A stretch of 64,000 bases of DNA from Pipra filicauda. Its lineage: Eukaryota > Chordata > Aves > Passeriformes > Pipridae. Under the pieces are notes generated by a model that made no database searches, was not told the DNA's origin, and saw only the letters and a program-made list of their open reading frames with translations. Shown here piece after piece: positions 1-13,772 of this stretch. The position numbers and the translations under genes are program-made. The first letter of the stretch is position 1. Every line of letters begins with the position of its first letter. The stretch covers positions 790,001 through 854,000 of the forward strand of contig NW_024104321.1 in NCBI RefSeq assembly GCF_003945595.2, given 5' to 3'.

Positions 1-3000
1 AACACTTTTTAGAAGGATTTTATTTCAGTTTGGCTTTTCAGTAAAATTGTAGATACATTCCTAATGGAATGTCCCAAAGACTCTGATATGGAGCATGAGC
101 TCTTCACCTTGTTAAGGAAACAGAGGAGGTATTTTTTGTTCATTTTGCAAGTTGGTGTAAGATAAAGAGGAGGGGCAGAGGCATTAATAAATGCAACGTG
201 AAGATATACGCAATGAGTTTTTATTTTTTTTCACGTCAGAATTCCAGCACTGAACTAAGCAGTCTTTTAAGGTTCTCACGAGCCTTCTAGTAATATGAGT
301 AATTTCTCTTGTCATCTGTACAATCTGTACCCTTTGAAAGCATTTTGGTGTTTAGAGTTTCTGTAAAAGCTGTTCTCGAGCCAGCCCAGTGTTTGTGAAT
401 GACCGCCTGGAAATTGGGAGCTCTCCTGTGCCTCAGCAGGGGCCATGGCCTTGGCTCTGGAAGGGGCCATTGCCAAATGAGACCTGATTTTTGACCCTTC
501 CAGTTACACAGCCATTAAATGGCATTTAGAGTGAAAGGGGAATTTGAGCTCAGAGTTGTCAGTTTCGAACCGCAGGCTTCAGAGAGCGGAAAATAATTGT
601 CAGCCTCCACCGTGCATTGGGAAATGCTAACTATGAAGTCTGAGAGGTTCTGCCCTCGGACTGACTTTTTTCGTGTGTGTGTTAAACTGCACTGCCTGAT
701 TTTGAGCTGAAGTGCAGGTAAGATGTAGGCTGTTTACCATTTTGACTCTTTTTTCCCCCCAACCTGTAGGCTTAAAGTACCTGATCCTGTATTAGTGCAG
801 CAAACTGAGGGTGCAGTGTCAGCACTGGTAATGCTGATTTTCTCTGCCTTAGTGTGAGACACATCAGCCAAAACCAAGGTGCTTTGCTTCACATTTTTGA
901 ATCTTCAGAGAAGAGGTGGCAAAATTAAAATGTCTGTAAGAAGGGAAGGAAACCTGATGAGACTCAAGCCAGTAGGTTACCTGTTTCTGCTTCATCTCCC
1001 CTCTCCAAGGCATACTGAGAAGGGTTAGGTCGCACTGACAAGATGACTGAAGAGAGGCTGAACAGTAAACTAATGTTTGAGTTTTGTACACCTTGCTGCA
1101 AATGCTTTCCTGTTCCTGTAGCTCCCTTGTTTTTTGATTGGTTATTCCAGCTCTCAGACTGTTTGTTCATGTGCCATGTTTGGAGCTGATTTTTCTCATA
1201 TGTACTGGGCATGGCAGTAGGAACAAGCAGCAACCACCGAATCACTGGTTTTTCCTTTACATGGCTTTAGTCCTGGCAAGCAAGATCAGTACGTCTACTG
1301 AGCTTGAGAAGAGCCAGATAGACTCTCCCCATTACTGCCAGCAGAGCCCTTGTCCTTGCTGTGCAGTGGCCGTCCCAGGCAGAGAGAGGCCATTTCTGAA
1401 TGGGTGGATGGCAGTGGATTTTGCTGTTCCCCTCCTACAGCCAAAGAAATGTCATGTGATGAGAGACAGAGCCAGCTGAACACTGATCCTGCTCACCTCC
1501 TGTTCTCAGAAAGGTTCTCCCCCCACCTCCTTCCCATATCTTCTCCTCACCAGTCTGGTTCACAGGACCTTACCATCTGACCCGGTCTGCTCCAGTGATT
1601 CGCACAGACCAGGCGATCAGCACATCTGCCCTGGTTGCTTCAACCCACATTGCACTGCAGTGAACAGTTAAGGACTGAATAATTAAGGACTTTATTTCTG
1701 CACACCCCTTGCTATGCTTACCCATTTTCTGCCTCCCTCAGCCCACTGCACCAAGAGGCCTGGTTTGGGAGGGAGAGAAGGAGTCACTGAGGCAAGGGTA
1801 GCTGGCAGGAAAGCCAAGGTGCTATGGCTCACTAGATGGGTTTGAACCAGGCTGGGTTACATTGGGCTGGGTTGAGAGGACATCTGTGCTTTTTTCCTGG
1901 CTGTTTCTCTCCCTGCTTTGCCCTAGAGGTCTGAGCACTGTGCTGCCATTTTTTCACCCATAAAATGAGTTAACAGTGCTTCCACCTCTGCAAAAGCATG
2001 CTGAAGCCACCAGAGAAAAGGGCAGTGCACAAGGTAAGTATTTATTCTAACAGCAAGACAGCTATCTTGGGGGTACTTGAAAAAAAGAGGCAAGATAGAG
2101 AAGAGGAATGTAAACACACTGACTTTGAAGGCTAAGGCCATCTTGTTCAGTCTAGATCAAACACCAGCTTCTAGGCACGGGCATGAGCCCAAGAGCACAC
2201 AAAGTGCATGCACAGTTCAGTGAGCACACTGGCGTCCCTGGGCTGCACCAGGCAGACACTAACGGCAAAGGAGAAATTAAACACCGGAGCACAGTGACAG
2301 AGTTATGTTTCCTTAGAAATCATTAAACCCAAAGGCAAGTTGTTTTATAAAGGAAACACCCTGTGTAAAGTGCAAGAGATGAGAAATGACAGGGAATTGG
2401 CTCCCAACCATACTATGAGCTTGGAAAAAGCAGCAGATGTAGACTTGCGCAATTTTCTAGCATGTAATTTGTTTTTACATTATGTACAACTTGAGGTAAA
2501 ATGCACTAAGACCCTGTCCCACAGCTCATGTTAGGCAGCATGGCAGTGTAAAGGAGGTTACTAGCTCTCTCTCCATCCTGTAGAGCTGGCTCCTCTCAGG
2601 GGCAGTCAGTGTGTGTGTGAGAATGAAGTGCACTGAGACCTGGTTTCATCACTGGGCTCAGCAACTCAGAGCCCAACAGCTTCTCCAGGGCTACAGCCAG
2701 CGCATACACTGGATATGTGAAGAGCACATGCATTGATGCTCTACCATAAAAACGTTTTTTTCCTCTCTATTTCTACTCTGATAAGGACAACATGTGCTTC
2801 AAAGCAGCCTGGATCTCTGCATTCTCCTCTAGTCCCAGGTAAGCAACAAGATGAGGAACCGTGTGGGCTACTGTCCCCCACTCTGTAATGCTGTCATAGC
2901 AGTGCATTAATCCAGCTTTTTTAGGGCACTTGGAAGAAAAATCTGCTTGCATCTCTTCTTCTTTGTATCTTACAAAGACCAAATGGATGCTTTGAGTCTT

Positions 3001-3761
3001 TTTTGTTGTTGTTTTTATTTCTGGATGGGAGAAAACCACAAGAAAGACTGACATTAAAGTTCCTCTGGATGCCCCTTCTGTGTGCATGTATGTCCAGACT
3101 TGCATACCGAGACAACGCTGGTTACCCTCAGCACAAAATGTCTGCCACCCATCTGAGCTCTTGTGCTGCAGCTTGTAGAGCTGTGTTCTCAATATCCATC
3201 CCAAAGCAACCCCTTATGTCCCATGTTAAAGGTCTTTACATTTGGTGTTCTGAGGTTCTCTGAAACTTTTTCACTTTTTTTTGTTCTTGGGGTTTCTTTT
3301 AAAACTAATGTAAAAAACATTTTTTGAAGCCTGACGTCAATTGTGGTTGATGGGCTTTGTTTATTCATGCCAGTTAGCAGACTAAGTGGAGGTCTACTGT
3401 ACTTTTGCAAGCAATCTTAATCCCTTCAACTGAATAGCAAGAAGAAAAAGATGGGTTGACAGAGGCAGTTAGCAGAGATCATACTTACACATGTTTGTTT
3501 TCAGTAATTAGTCACAGTGTTAATAGAAACAACCACTTTAAGCAAAGACGGCTGATTTGCACAAACAGAGGGCCATATGCTCTGGTGGGTGTGGAAGGGG
3601 GTTGATAAAGCTAAAAACTTTTCAGGAATTTTTATATGTGAAAACTTGCTATTATATTTATTCATTTATTTATGCAGTTTAATTATTTTCATGCCAGTTA
3701 GATTTTGCAATATTTCCACTTGAAAATATCAGAATAAAAACACAGGTCTCTATATTAGTCT
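1..3761. other. unique AT-rich DNA, no gene recognised
   Basis: I see no tRNA, no known repeat family and no recognisable protein in this stretch. Open frames are short and overlap on both strands, as expected by chance. The longest (3204-2773, minus strand, 143 codons) is treated as a separate low-confidence finding because its last 40 or so codons look protein-like. The stretch could be intergenic or intronic. Confidence 0.6.

Positions 3762-3794
<33 letters not shown>
3762..3794. repeat. compound CT/CA microsatellite
   Basis: A run of CT dinucleotides passes directly into a run of CA dinucleotides, about 33 bp in all and without interruption. Compound dinucleotide tracts of this kind are ordinary length-variable loci in vertebrate genomes. 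Confidence 0.95.
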
Positions 3795-3796
<2 letters not shown>

Positions 3797-6700
3797 CAGA
3801 ACAACGGTTTTTAAGTGGCTGTCTATTGCTCAGGGCTTACATATGGATAGCATATGAAAATGAACTAGGCTGTAGGTGTTTTAACAATGTAATTTAGAGT
3901 ACGTTGCCTTTTTTTACTTTTCCAATAGTGCCAGATGGGTTTTTGCCACCAGACTATGAAAGCAACTTCTGCCTTTTACAAAGATTTATTATTTTTTGGT
4001 GATATGATAGACTAATACTACTTCCAAAGGGGGAGATATGCTGAGTTGTTAACATACCCCTTTGATTCCAGCCTATTCTGTTCCTGTCAAGTGTAATGGT
4101 GAAACTTCCTATATGTTATGAAATATTTTTCAGTTGTACCTCTCTCTAGTTTTGGATTTTGTTTTTCTAAATAATAAAGCTAATTGTTTTAACTTCAAAC
4201 AGAAGCCTTTCTTCTTGGACGAAATCATAACTTTGCCTTCATAAGGAGTTCATGATCAGTATAGGTTTTCAAGAGAAAGGAAACTGTTCAAGTTTGTGTT
4301 TTTGCTTTTGCTCACTGTTGTGGTTTTAAGCATGTTTATAATTTACTCAACGTGGTGCTTTTGACTATGCTCATGTGAAACATTAGATATCTTGCAATTC
4401 ATCCTCTTGCAATGGGCTCAGATACCCCAGGCAAGATACCCACAGACACCCAGCACATACCCACAAGCTCCAGCTGCAGGATGTGTCCCTGATTACCTGT
4501 GGGGAGATGGAAATAGGGACAAGCAACTTCCATCTCTGCAGGTCCTCTGAGGATGGTTTACTGCCAACTATCCCTAGAGGGGCTTGGACATTTTGGGAGG
4601 ATTTGTTAATTTCTAAATCACAACAGTCAAGTTGCAAAGCAATTTACCACTTAAGCTAATTCCTGATGCAAAATATTACTCTTAGTTTTCTTTACATGAA
4701 TATTTAAGAGGAGAGAAACAAGTGCATATCCATTTGAAAATCTTTTAGAGTGACAGAAATAAATTCACCATTTGTGTAACTAAAAAACCAAGGTCCAAAG
4801 CATCCAGGCACACACACGCATACACGATGACAGGAATACTTGTGGCGTGTTGCACACCTACGGCTTCTTAGACTGCCTTTCAGTGGCCTCTTTGGTCATC
4901 CACGTCTTTGCACTGTGGTTTGACTCACAAGGTGCATATTGTCTCTCTGTCAGTGAACTGACCATGTAGACTGGTCTTCACACAGCAGTCAAGTCCATAG
5001 TAAGTAAGGAAGGAAGGGCTAAGGAAGGCAACCCCTGGCAATGCCCACGTATTTCAGTGTGAAAGAAGGAAAGAAATAACTGATGGGAAAACATGGTTGT
5101 AGTGTAAAAAACGTGCCATAGAATGAAGAGAACAATCTGTTCTCTATGTCTGTGAGCAAGGGGAATGAAAACAATGAGTTGAAGTTATAGCAATGCTTTA
5201 GGTTGCATGTTGGGAAAAGCTTTTCTCTGGGAAGGAGTTTGGAGCCCCAGTAAAGACTAACTGGGAACATATGAAATCCCTGTGACAAGAGGGTTGTTAG
5301 GGTCAGGTTATACAAACGTCTGCCTGCCTGACTGACTAGATGCAGATTCTACCTTGGGATTGGGATGGATGGGATGAGTCACAAGGTCCTGAGGGCACCT
5401 GTTTTTCTGGTTACTGTAGCAAACCACAGTGTCATCCTCTATTGCTCTTCTCATTTGCTCCATAGAGGCAATGCCATTTTCAACAGTTTCTGCCAGACGA
5501 AGACTTTAATTTGTAGCCACAGAAGATTAGAGACCTTTTGCTGACTTGTTCTTCAGCTGTATCCATTATGTTTTTGCCACAGCTGGCTGCTGCTGGCGAA
5601 GGTTTTTGTGGCATTTGTACATCCCTTCGCTCCTTTCACAAAGCATCAGAGCTAAGGGCTTTGGCTATACATCACTGATGAGTAAAGGTGGATAAATGGA
5701 CATGCCAGGCTGCCTATGACAGAGCTGTTGCTTTGCAGGAAGCCAGCAGCCAGCAGTCAGTGGGGTTCAAGTACATCTTCGTCTTTGCTAATCTGGCTGG
5801 CTTTTCTTATGCGTGGCTTGTCACTTTGCATCTGGTGTTATGCCTGTGGTACCAAAGAGGGGAAGAGCTGTGAGCAGAGGCGACCCTGTAGACAGGGTGG
5901 CAGACTTCAGTCAGAATCTCTGTAGTCAAAGCTGGGCTGCTTTTGGCTCCCTTCTCATCTCAGGGTAACAGCCTCTGAGCAGTTTGACTTTGAGTCACTG
6001 TGGTAATTCATGTTTAAAATCATCATTCTTGGCACATGCACCGAAGATTAAAAGAAAATAGGAAAAATTCTTCTCAGAATGACAGATTTACATACCAGGA
6101 GGAAAAAAAACCCACATAAAAAATCTGACTTGAAGAACACAATTATAATATTTTACCCTCATTTCACTAACCATTTTATTGACTGAAAAAGGAGCTACCT
6201 CAAGACTACAGATCTAAAGTGCTAACAAATTAAAACCATCCCTGAATGAGAGAGACCGCTAATCTGAAGCACACCTCCCAAAAGAATTTCCGAAGTTCTA
6301 TAAATGCCATATGCTGAATAGACAGTATTTCTTTTAAGGTACAAGTAATTTTTTTTTTCCTGAATATCTGACCAAATGCAGTCAAAAAGGGAAGGAAAGA
6401 AGACAAAGGACACCACATAAGAAAAATAAGAATGCTATACCAGCATGAAATACCAGCCAACATGCATATGGGAACACTTATTTGATCATCTAAATATGCT
6501 TATTTTATACGGTGGATGTCCAAAAGTGATTGCATTTGCACTGATTCACTTAATGTAAGAAGTAAAGTTGGCCCAATATCCATATTCCATAAACAGAGGT
6601 AATAAATTAAAGAAGCTGAGGCTTTTGCTGCCAAGGCACATTTAAAATGTAAGCCAGAAAGAGAACGCAGCTAAGGAGTTTTGGAGAAAAACAGAGAGAA

Positions 6701-7736
6701 ATAAAATGCTGTTGTTTTGTAAGTATAATTACTCTTTGAAATGCAGGAAAAGGACACTAGTGAAGATTCTGCATGACCCTGGAGGCCTCAATGGTGACAG
6801 GTTCAGGAAGTGGTGGTGCCCTTCTCCTGATGGCGACACCTGTCCCCTAAGTCCTATTCACTTGTACCTGTGGGTCTCCCAGGCTCAGGAGATGAAGTTG
6901 TACACTGTTGTGGCATGCCTGCAGGGTCACATCTTGTACTGGGTGTACTTCACATCCTTAATATCTTAAAATTATACTTCACAGTGTGATGAAACACGTA
7001 TACTTATATTATGAAATACATAAATATAAACTGACAATACATATGTGCTTTAGTATAAGACAGAGAATATATAATATATTCTCAGTGGCTCAGTTCTCAC
7101 CTTCATTACAGCTCTGGGAGCAGTCAGCAAGTCCCAGGGAACAGCAAGAGAGAAAAACACCTTCTCTTTCAACAGAATCCTACATGAACTAGACTTGTGG
7201 TAATTTTGTATATTGTTAGACCTCTGGGAAAGTCTTCCTGAGAATCCTCAGAGTTGCCCAGAAATGGAGTTGTGAAAACATCAGCTATACCTTGGCATTT
7301 GCACGAATGCAGCCACTTGCTGCTCCCCCCTCTCTATGCACAACTAAACTAATGCTACTGTGTGCTGAAACCTCAATAGGTCACTCAGACAATATTTCAA
7401 CCCTTGAAATAGGTCATACCCTGAACAACTTCAGGTAAGATGAGTTGTCAGATGGGCTACCTCTGGTTACACTGACTTGTCTTCATTTTGGCCATGGGTG
7501 CTGTGGAAGGCAACAAGGTTTCTTCCTAGCAGTTGACTTCCAGTTTTCAGGCATTTGAGACTAAATGTCACTAAATGTTTTTGGAAGAGACTTCTGATTT
7601 GACAGGAATAGCATAAAATTATTCAGAGGAATGGGTCCTTGCTTGTCTAAAACACTGCCCAGGAGTGCAGCCACCCCTACACCAATTGATCTGCTCCACG
7701 ATACTTTGGTAATGCTTTGTTACTCAGCAGTGGCCA
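3795..7736. other. unique AT-rich DNA, no gene recognised
   Basis: There is no recognisable coding sequence, RNA gene or interspersed repeat. Open frames stay below 100 codons and none resembles a protein I know. Short purine runs and a CA-rich patch near 4808 are the only low-complexity features. Confidence 0.6.
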
Positions 7737-8125
7737 AATCACAGAATTGTGGAATGGGTAAGGTTGGAAGAGACCACGGTGGGCCATCTGGTTCAACCTC
7801 CCTGCTCAAGAAGGGTCATCCTAGAACACATGGCACAGGATTGTGTCCAGACAGTTCTGGAATGTTTCCAGTGAAGGAGACTCCACAGCCTCTCTGGGCA
7901 ATCTGTTACAGTGCACGGTCACCAACACCGTAAAGAAGTTCTTTCTCACATTCAGGTGGGGCTTCCCGTGCATCAGTTTCTGCCCATTGCCGCTTGTCCT
8001 ATTGCTTGGCACCATTGAGAAGGCCTGGCTCCATTCTGTTGACACCTTCCCTTCAGATACTTACAGACATTGATAAGATCCTCTCTCAACCATCTTGAAG
8101 CTAAACACTCCTTTTGAGGCTGAAG
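7737..8125 (-). mobile_element. CR1 LINE 3' fragment, minus strand
   Basis: The plus strand opens with AATCACAGAAT, the reverse complement of the CR1 3' tail. It continues with the mirror image of the standard CR1 3' region: a GGTTGGAAGAGACC-type block, then a segment matching 'caagaagggtcat', then the 'cctctctgggcaatctgtt' block, and then a stretch matching the end of ORF2 (leucine-rich, around 8040-8120). About 390 bp remain, so the copy is strongly 5'-truncated, as most CR1 copies are. Substitutions and small gaps relative to other copies suggest a moderately old insertion. No intact coding frame survives. Confidence 0.9.
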
Positions 8126-10703
8126 GCGGTGCACAAGTTCCCACACTGCAAACTGGTGTCGAGATGATGTCATGAGAATGTGTTTTAGACAAGCTCGTGA
8201 GTAGATGTGATGAGATGCTGCCGTCCATCGTGCTGTGCCGAAGTGAGAAAGGAGCTGCCAAGTATGGCAGAAGCAGGGTAGTAGGTTCCAAGGAACAGCT
8301 GTTAGCAGGCATGGACACTGGTCATGCCCTGAAACCAGGATACAGACCTTGCTGGGGAATCAATTCATTCTTGGATGACATACACTTGGAAACTCTTCCT
8401 TGGTAGAAGGAAGAGGTTGTCACTCAGCAGACTGCTCAGGAAGGCTTTCATCCCTTTTTTTCCCAGTAATTTTTCCCTCCTTGTACCAAGAGGTAGGCAC
8501 CAGCCTGCTTTTCCTGATGCAATCCATGTGGGTTGGAGAGCTGTATTGCAGTAAAGACTATCTGGGAACCATGTCTGTGCATTGCAAGTATTTGTCACTC
8601 TTCAGGTCATAAACTTCCCAAGAAGTCTTATTTTTCCGGTTAATACGGAAATTGAAAATTACAGGAGCTCCTCAGTAAAATGATGATGTTCACTTACTTC
8701 CTGTGTAACATGGATTGACATGTACATATGCTGCTGACATGTTAGAAAAGCAGTTATCTACTCTCAGACTTGCTGTAGCCCACTCATAGGACACAGATCC
8801 AGACTGAGTGAAAAAAAAGGGTGTTACTGTGAAAGAATTCAGGATGAGTTTCTCAAAGGCAAGTAAATTCCTTCATTCCAAGATTAAGAAAAAATCCCCC
8901 TGTAAATAACTTAGAGTAATTAAGTGGAGATGTCTAAGTGGAGTTCACTGAAGGAAGCTCTAGCATTAAAAGTATGCTGTCCCTAAAAAAGAGAGGACTT
9001 TGTGAGTGACAGACACAAGGTATAATAAAAATTATTAGGGTTTTCATACATCTTTTATACGTCTCTAAGTATAAGTTACCTCATTCTTCTTGATTCACAC
9101 TGGGATAGCAGCAAATACTGAAACAAGCACAAGGGATTGTATGCACATAACAACATCTCCATGTTAATTTTCTTTTTCGTCTTTATATGTCACCTGTAAG
9201 TTTTTTTGTCCCATTTGAACTGAAGCCAGAAATATTTAAAAAACATTTACTGCAAAACAATTGGCCAAACGAAATTTCTGACCATCCTCATAAAAGAAGT
9301 TTAATTTTAATAATTTCAAAATATTTTAGTTCTGCTTTAAATATTTATATTTTAAAACACTTTTAAGAGTATAAATTAGTTCACTTTTGAAATTTGGGTC
9401 ATCTGAAAATTACAACCCATGCTGTTTTGAAAAGATGGGATTTAAGCACTTTCTTAGTGTGTCTCTTGCTTAAAGACATTGTTCAAGTGAGACTCAACAA
9501 AACTAACTTTTTCCTACAGGTAGTTTCAAGGTTTGGTGACCTGCTACTCACTAACAAAAAAAAAATCACATATGTTTTGTTGAACAATTCACTGTAGCTC
9601 TATCTTAGGTAGTCTCATTAACTTATATATTGAGACAACTAATATCTTTACTGCCCTATGGATGCAAGGACATACCTGCAAATATCACCAAAATTTCCTA
9701 CTGCTGCTCTTGGGCAAGGAAAGGAGCACAGACACAAAATCTGGTCCAACAGGTATCTTTCTTTTCCATAGATTTAACAGTAAAACCTAAGAAAAAAAGT
9801 ACTTTGCTCTTCTGGGAAAGCAAGCCATGCTTTTGAGCAGTGCCTAAGCTATGTAAGAAGTTATTCTTATTGTTCACAATTTACTGATGAGAAGGTAGCT
9901 GGTACCACAGATGACATAGAGAGGAGAAAGGGGAGAGGCATCAGGTAGGCACTGGGCAAAGGGACAGAGAGTATGGTCAATCCATTGAAATGGGCTGCTC
10001 TCAGAGTAAATTCTCATATTACCCATATGTCTAAATAGTCCACCAAATCACAAGGGTTTCATCCTTGTTTGGTAGGCTGTTTTTTACCAACATCATTAGA
10101 ATTTGCCTTGAGCTCATGCAGGGGCTGTTCAAGAAAATCACCTGCAAAATATATGGTTTGAAAACCTCCTAACATGTCTGATGTTTTTTACAGAATTTTC
10201 TGACAGTATTTTGAGGAAAACAAAGTTACACAGACTTTCTGTGATGCAAGACAAACCCAATGATTTCAGCTGCATGAGGTGTGATATATTGTTTACTCTG
10301 GCAAGTGGAGTTATATATTTGAATGCATAAAGAAAAAAAAGGGGACATAAAGATCATTAAAGTTGTGATTAAACCACACAGATGAAGAAAACAATAAGGG
10401 AAAAAAAGGGATACCTATATTTGTATACTTCAATTAACTAGTATTGTATAGCTAGAATTGGACATAACTTCAGTTATATATTGGCTGTTCAGGTTTCTAA
10501 CAAACTCTTCTCCCTAGGGTATTTTTGCTATTGGAAATATTTTGTGCTATTAGGTTGAATTCTGCAGCAGATTTCTTCTAATGGCACCAAAAAAACCTTA
10601 CTGCAAACGGAAGTCTTTCTTTATTGAGGAATCAATGTAACCTGCAGGAGATCTTTGAGGGCAGACCAATAAAATGAGAAAAAAAATATTATTCCCACTC
10701 ATG
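8126..10703. other. unique AT-rich DNA, no gene recognised
   Basis: Nothing here is recognisable as a gene, RNA or repeat. Open frames are all below 80 codons. The segment 9160-9380 is especially rich in A and T, with several runs of A or T. Confidence 0.6.
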
Positions 10704-10850
10704 GGGTTTCGTTTGTTTTTTGTTTGTTTGCCTGTTTGCGGTTTTTGTTGTTGTTTTTGTTTTCGTTTGTTTGGTTTTGGGCTTTTGTTGCTTTGTTGTA
10801 TTTGTTTGGGAGGTTTTGTTTGGTTTTGGTTTTGTTTTTTTTTTTTTTTT
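10704..10850. repeat. GTTT-rich low-complexity tract ending in poly-T
   Basis: This run of about 147 bp is built almost only of G and T, mostly GTTT and GGTTTT motifs, and ends in a run of 16 or more T. Read on the other strand it is an A-run followed by AAAC units. It could be the remains of a poly-A tail expanded into a simple repeat. I see no retroelement body next to it to confirm that. Confidence 0.9.
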
Positions 10851-11441
10851 CAACTAGTGAAACTTGAGGAAACAGTATGAAGACTTTCGATTATTTGTTT
10901 CTAATAGAAAATCAAATTCTTTTTTCCATTGCAGTACACTCAAGTGTATAATAACAAGATCTCTTATCTTCAACAAACTAAAGCCACCACCATTTACTCC
11001 AACATGAGAACAGATTCTGCTTACAGAGTCAAAGGATGCAAATCTGCCCTGAGGCTTTATTTGTCCTTTTTATAAAGTGACCTAAATAAAGCATTGATGC
11101 CACCAGGAGAACAGCAGGTTTTGAGTAAGGCACAGACACCATTTTCTGAGTGACTGCCTCTTGTCACACAGTGTCCCACACTGCAGTTGCATGTGTGGGA
11201 TGGCAGCACGACTGGCAGCTTTGCTGTCACCAAGTCTGAAAACACTCTGCAGTTTCAAAGTCTCCTCTTCTAAATGCTCTGTATTTCCTAAAATTAGTTT
11301 ACTTGTCAAGAAATTGGTGTGCCTCACAGGGGAGTGGAGCACAGTTAGTGTTCAGCATTTTGGGAGATTGACTCAGCAGTTACATGTAGCAACTTCAGTA
11401 GGCAAAACAAAAAACCTGGTACTGGGGCTGCACGATATTTA
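10851..11441. other. unique DNA, no gene recognised
   Basis: No gene or repeat is recognised. Overlapping open frames of 60-100 codons on both strands around 11060-11466 look like chance. Confidence 0.55.
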
Positions 11442-11860
11442 CAGGATCACAGAATCAAACATTTAAGTTTGAAAAGACCTCTAAGATCATTGAGTTCAAC
11501 TTTTGACCACCAGTCTGTAAACTAAACCATAGCATTTAGTGCCGTGTCCAGTTGTTTCTTTAACACTTCCAGGGACAGTGACTGCACCACCCACTGGGCA
11601 GTCTGTTCCAATGCTTAACAAACCCTTCTGTGAAGAAATTATTCCTGATGTTCAACCTGAACCTACTCTGGTGTAGTTTGAGGCCATGTCCTCTTGTCTT
11701 GTCACCAGTCACCTGGGAGAAGAGGCCGACCCTCACCTGGCTACAACCTCCTTTCAGGTAATTGAAGAGACCGAGAGTTGAAGACCTCCTCTGAGCCTCC
11801 TTTCTTGCAAACTAAACAACCTTAGCTCCCTAAGCTGATCCTCACATGACTCATATGATT
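11442..11860 (-). mobile_element. CR1 LINE 3' fragment, minus strand
   Basis: The fragment starts on the plus strand with GGATCACAGAATCA, the reversed CR1 tail. It runs through the reversed 3' untranslated and ORF2-end blocks: 'gaaaagacctctaagatcat', 'ccactgggcagtctgttcc', 'tcctcttgtcttgtcaccag', and 'gcaaactaaacaacc' near 11807. About 420 bp survive. It is 5'-truncated and lies close to a second minus-strand fragment at 11990, which may be an independent insertion because it begins again with its own tail sequence. Confidence 0.9.
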
Positions 11861-11989
11861 TTACAGGGGTTTGCAGTCAATCGTTTATTATTTGACTTGT
11901 CTAATTGCAAGGTTGGAGAGCAACTTGAAACACCAGTCAAGAAACAAACAGACTATTTTAGGAGATGCAGGCTCAGGAATTAAAAGAGG

Positions 11990-12103
11990 CACAGAATCAC
12001 ACAGAATCACCTAATGGTTAAGGTTGACCTGGAGGTCATCGAGTCCAAGCCCCCTGCTCAAGCAGGGCCACCTAGAGCTAGTTGCCCAGGACTGTGTTCA
12101 GAC
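11990..12103 (-). mobile_element. short CR1 LINE 3' fragment, minus strand
   Basis: It begins with two successive copies of CACAGAATCA, the reversed CR1 tail unit. These are followed by the reversed 3' end blocks 'aggttgacctggaggtcatc', 'agcccc ctgctcaagcagggccacctagag' and 'gttgcccaggactgtgttcag'. Only about 115 bp remain. A tail restarting so soon after the 11442-11860 fragment indicates a second insertion event rather than one interrupted copy. Confidence 0.85.
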
Positions 12104-13772
12104 CTACTCGCTCATCTACTAAACAAATGAAAACTCTACTGGAGTAGGAGTCATACACCACTGACCTCCAAGCCAGTTTAAAGCCAACCAAGAACAGCGA
12201 TTTCTTCTTGCATATAAACGTGATTTATCACAGTCTCTCTCAGCCAAAGTGTTTGCCTGAGGAGTCAGATGACATTATTTTGGAGTTTTGTGTTCTGAGG
12301 ACACCAGGAAATTCAGAAAGCCCAAGTTTTTCCTTCAGTGAGCTGGCAACTGTGCATACTTGCTGTGAACAGAGGCTATGAGGGGAAGATGAATGAGGAA
12401 TATATAATGAGGATTTCAGAGCTACCACAAGAACTGACTGAGGGCAAACTCTGTCAGCTGACATGAAAGGAGGACAGACACATAGTGGAAAAGCAAAATC
12501 CTAGGGGAGGTGATCTGTTTGACAACATCTGGGGGGGGGTCACTGTCAGCCACCCCTTCTCTTTCCCCCAGGTTTAGGGGTTTCGCAGAGGCTTCGGCTC
12601 TCAAAGATGTCTGAGTTATGCTTCCTTCATATGTATGTGAACATTGCCCCTCCCTTCTTTTATATGCAAGCTTCAGACACCGAGGTTCCTCTCTCTGCTG
12701 TCTCTGACTACAGGTGTTTCTGTGCCACCAGCCAACACCAGATGAAATGCAAGACAAACCCAGTGCTGAGGTTTCTGGGGAAGAACTGGCATAATTGCTC
12801 CATATCTCAGAAGAGGAGCGCTGATAGAGACAGGTTTCTGACTCTGTCCACTTGTACTCCACAGAGTAGCAGACAGATTTCTGCACTCTTCCACCTCAAA
12901 AGAGTACTTTCAACTCAGCTAAAAATACCACACCAAGGTAAATGATCTGCTTAATAGGTCTCTTTTCTGTCAGGTCAGGTATTTTCTAAGCACTTTAAAA
13001 GCTGATTATTTCTGAGAATGTTGTTGCTGTTTGGTATGTCTTATGAGGATACTGGAAAGTGTAGTAAACAGAGTTTGGGATCATACAAGTCACAGGGGCA
13101 ACATTAAAATTCTTCTTTACATCTTCCCTACTCCTCCGCTTTGTTTTTTCATTGACAGGTGCTCTTGGTGGTATTTTTCCAGGTCTGGGGAACCAAGCAG
13201 GATGCAGATCCAACCCTGAAGGTCTTAGTGATTCAGGCTGTGCTCAGGTACTGCCAGGTAACCACTGCCTGCTCCAAGTGGCATCTCTGAGCACTGGCCT
13301 TGGGGTGAGCTAGGGAGAGAAGGCAGGTCTGTATCTTGATTCTCCCTCGTCAGTGGGAAATTAGAGATATCTGTCTTTCAGGAGAGGTGGAGGAAAGTCA
13401 TAAGAGCTCTCACTGCTTCATCTCCCTATGTGGAGCATAGTAGCTCACCGAGCTGTAGCTCTGCTCCTTGCTCCTTCATGTGGTTTAGATTCCAGCCACT
13501 CTCCTCTCTTGTGGCACTGAGTTTAGGATCTGGGGCTGTTCTGAGGAGTGACTAAATTTAAACTTCTGAAAACACTGAGACACAATGCATCCCTAATATT
13601 TGTTGCAGGAACTTGAAGTGAAACATTACTTCTCTTTCAGATAAGATAGGAATTACCCACAAGGACACAACTTAATATACAGGGATGCAAAGAAACTAGA
13701 ATAGTAATAAAACAACATGTCAAATAGTTCAAACCAAAAGTATATAGCATTGTCAGGGAGGGAGGCTCCTGA
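12104..13772. other. unique DNA, no gene recognised
   Basis: This contains a 154-codon minus-strand open frame (12886-12422) and a 112-codon plus-strand frame (12607-12945) that overlap each other. Neither shows recognisable domains, and a run of ten G lies inside the first. I regard both as chance frames. Confidence 0.5.

Noticed and set aside
10674..10880. 68-codon frame rich in phenylalanine and cysteine
   Set aside because: It is a translation of the GTTT-rich low-complexity tract.
12422..12886. 154-codon minus-strand frame
   Set aside because: It has no recognisable domain, includes a poly-G run, and overlaps an equally plausible frame on the other strand.
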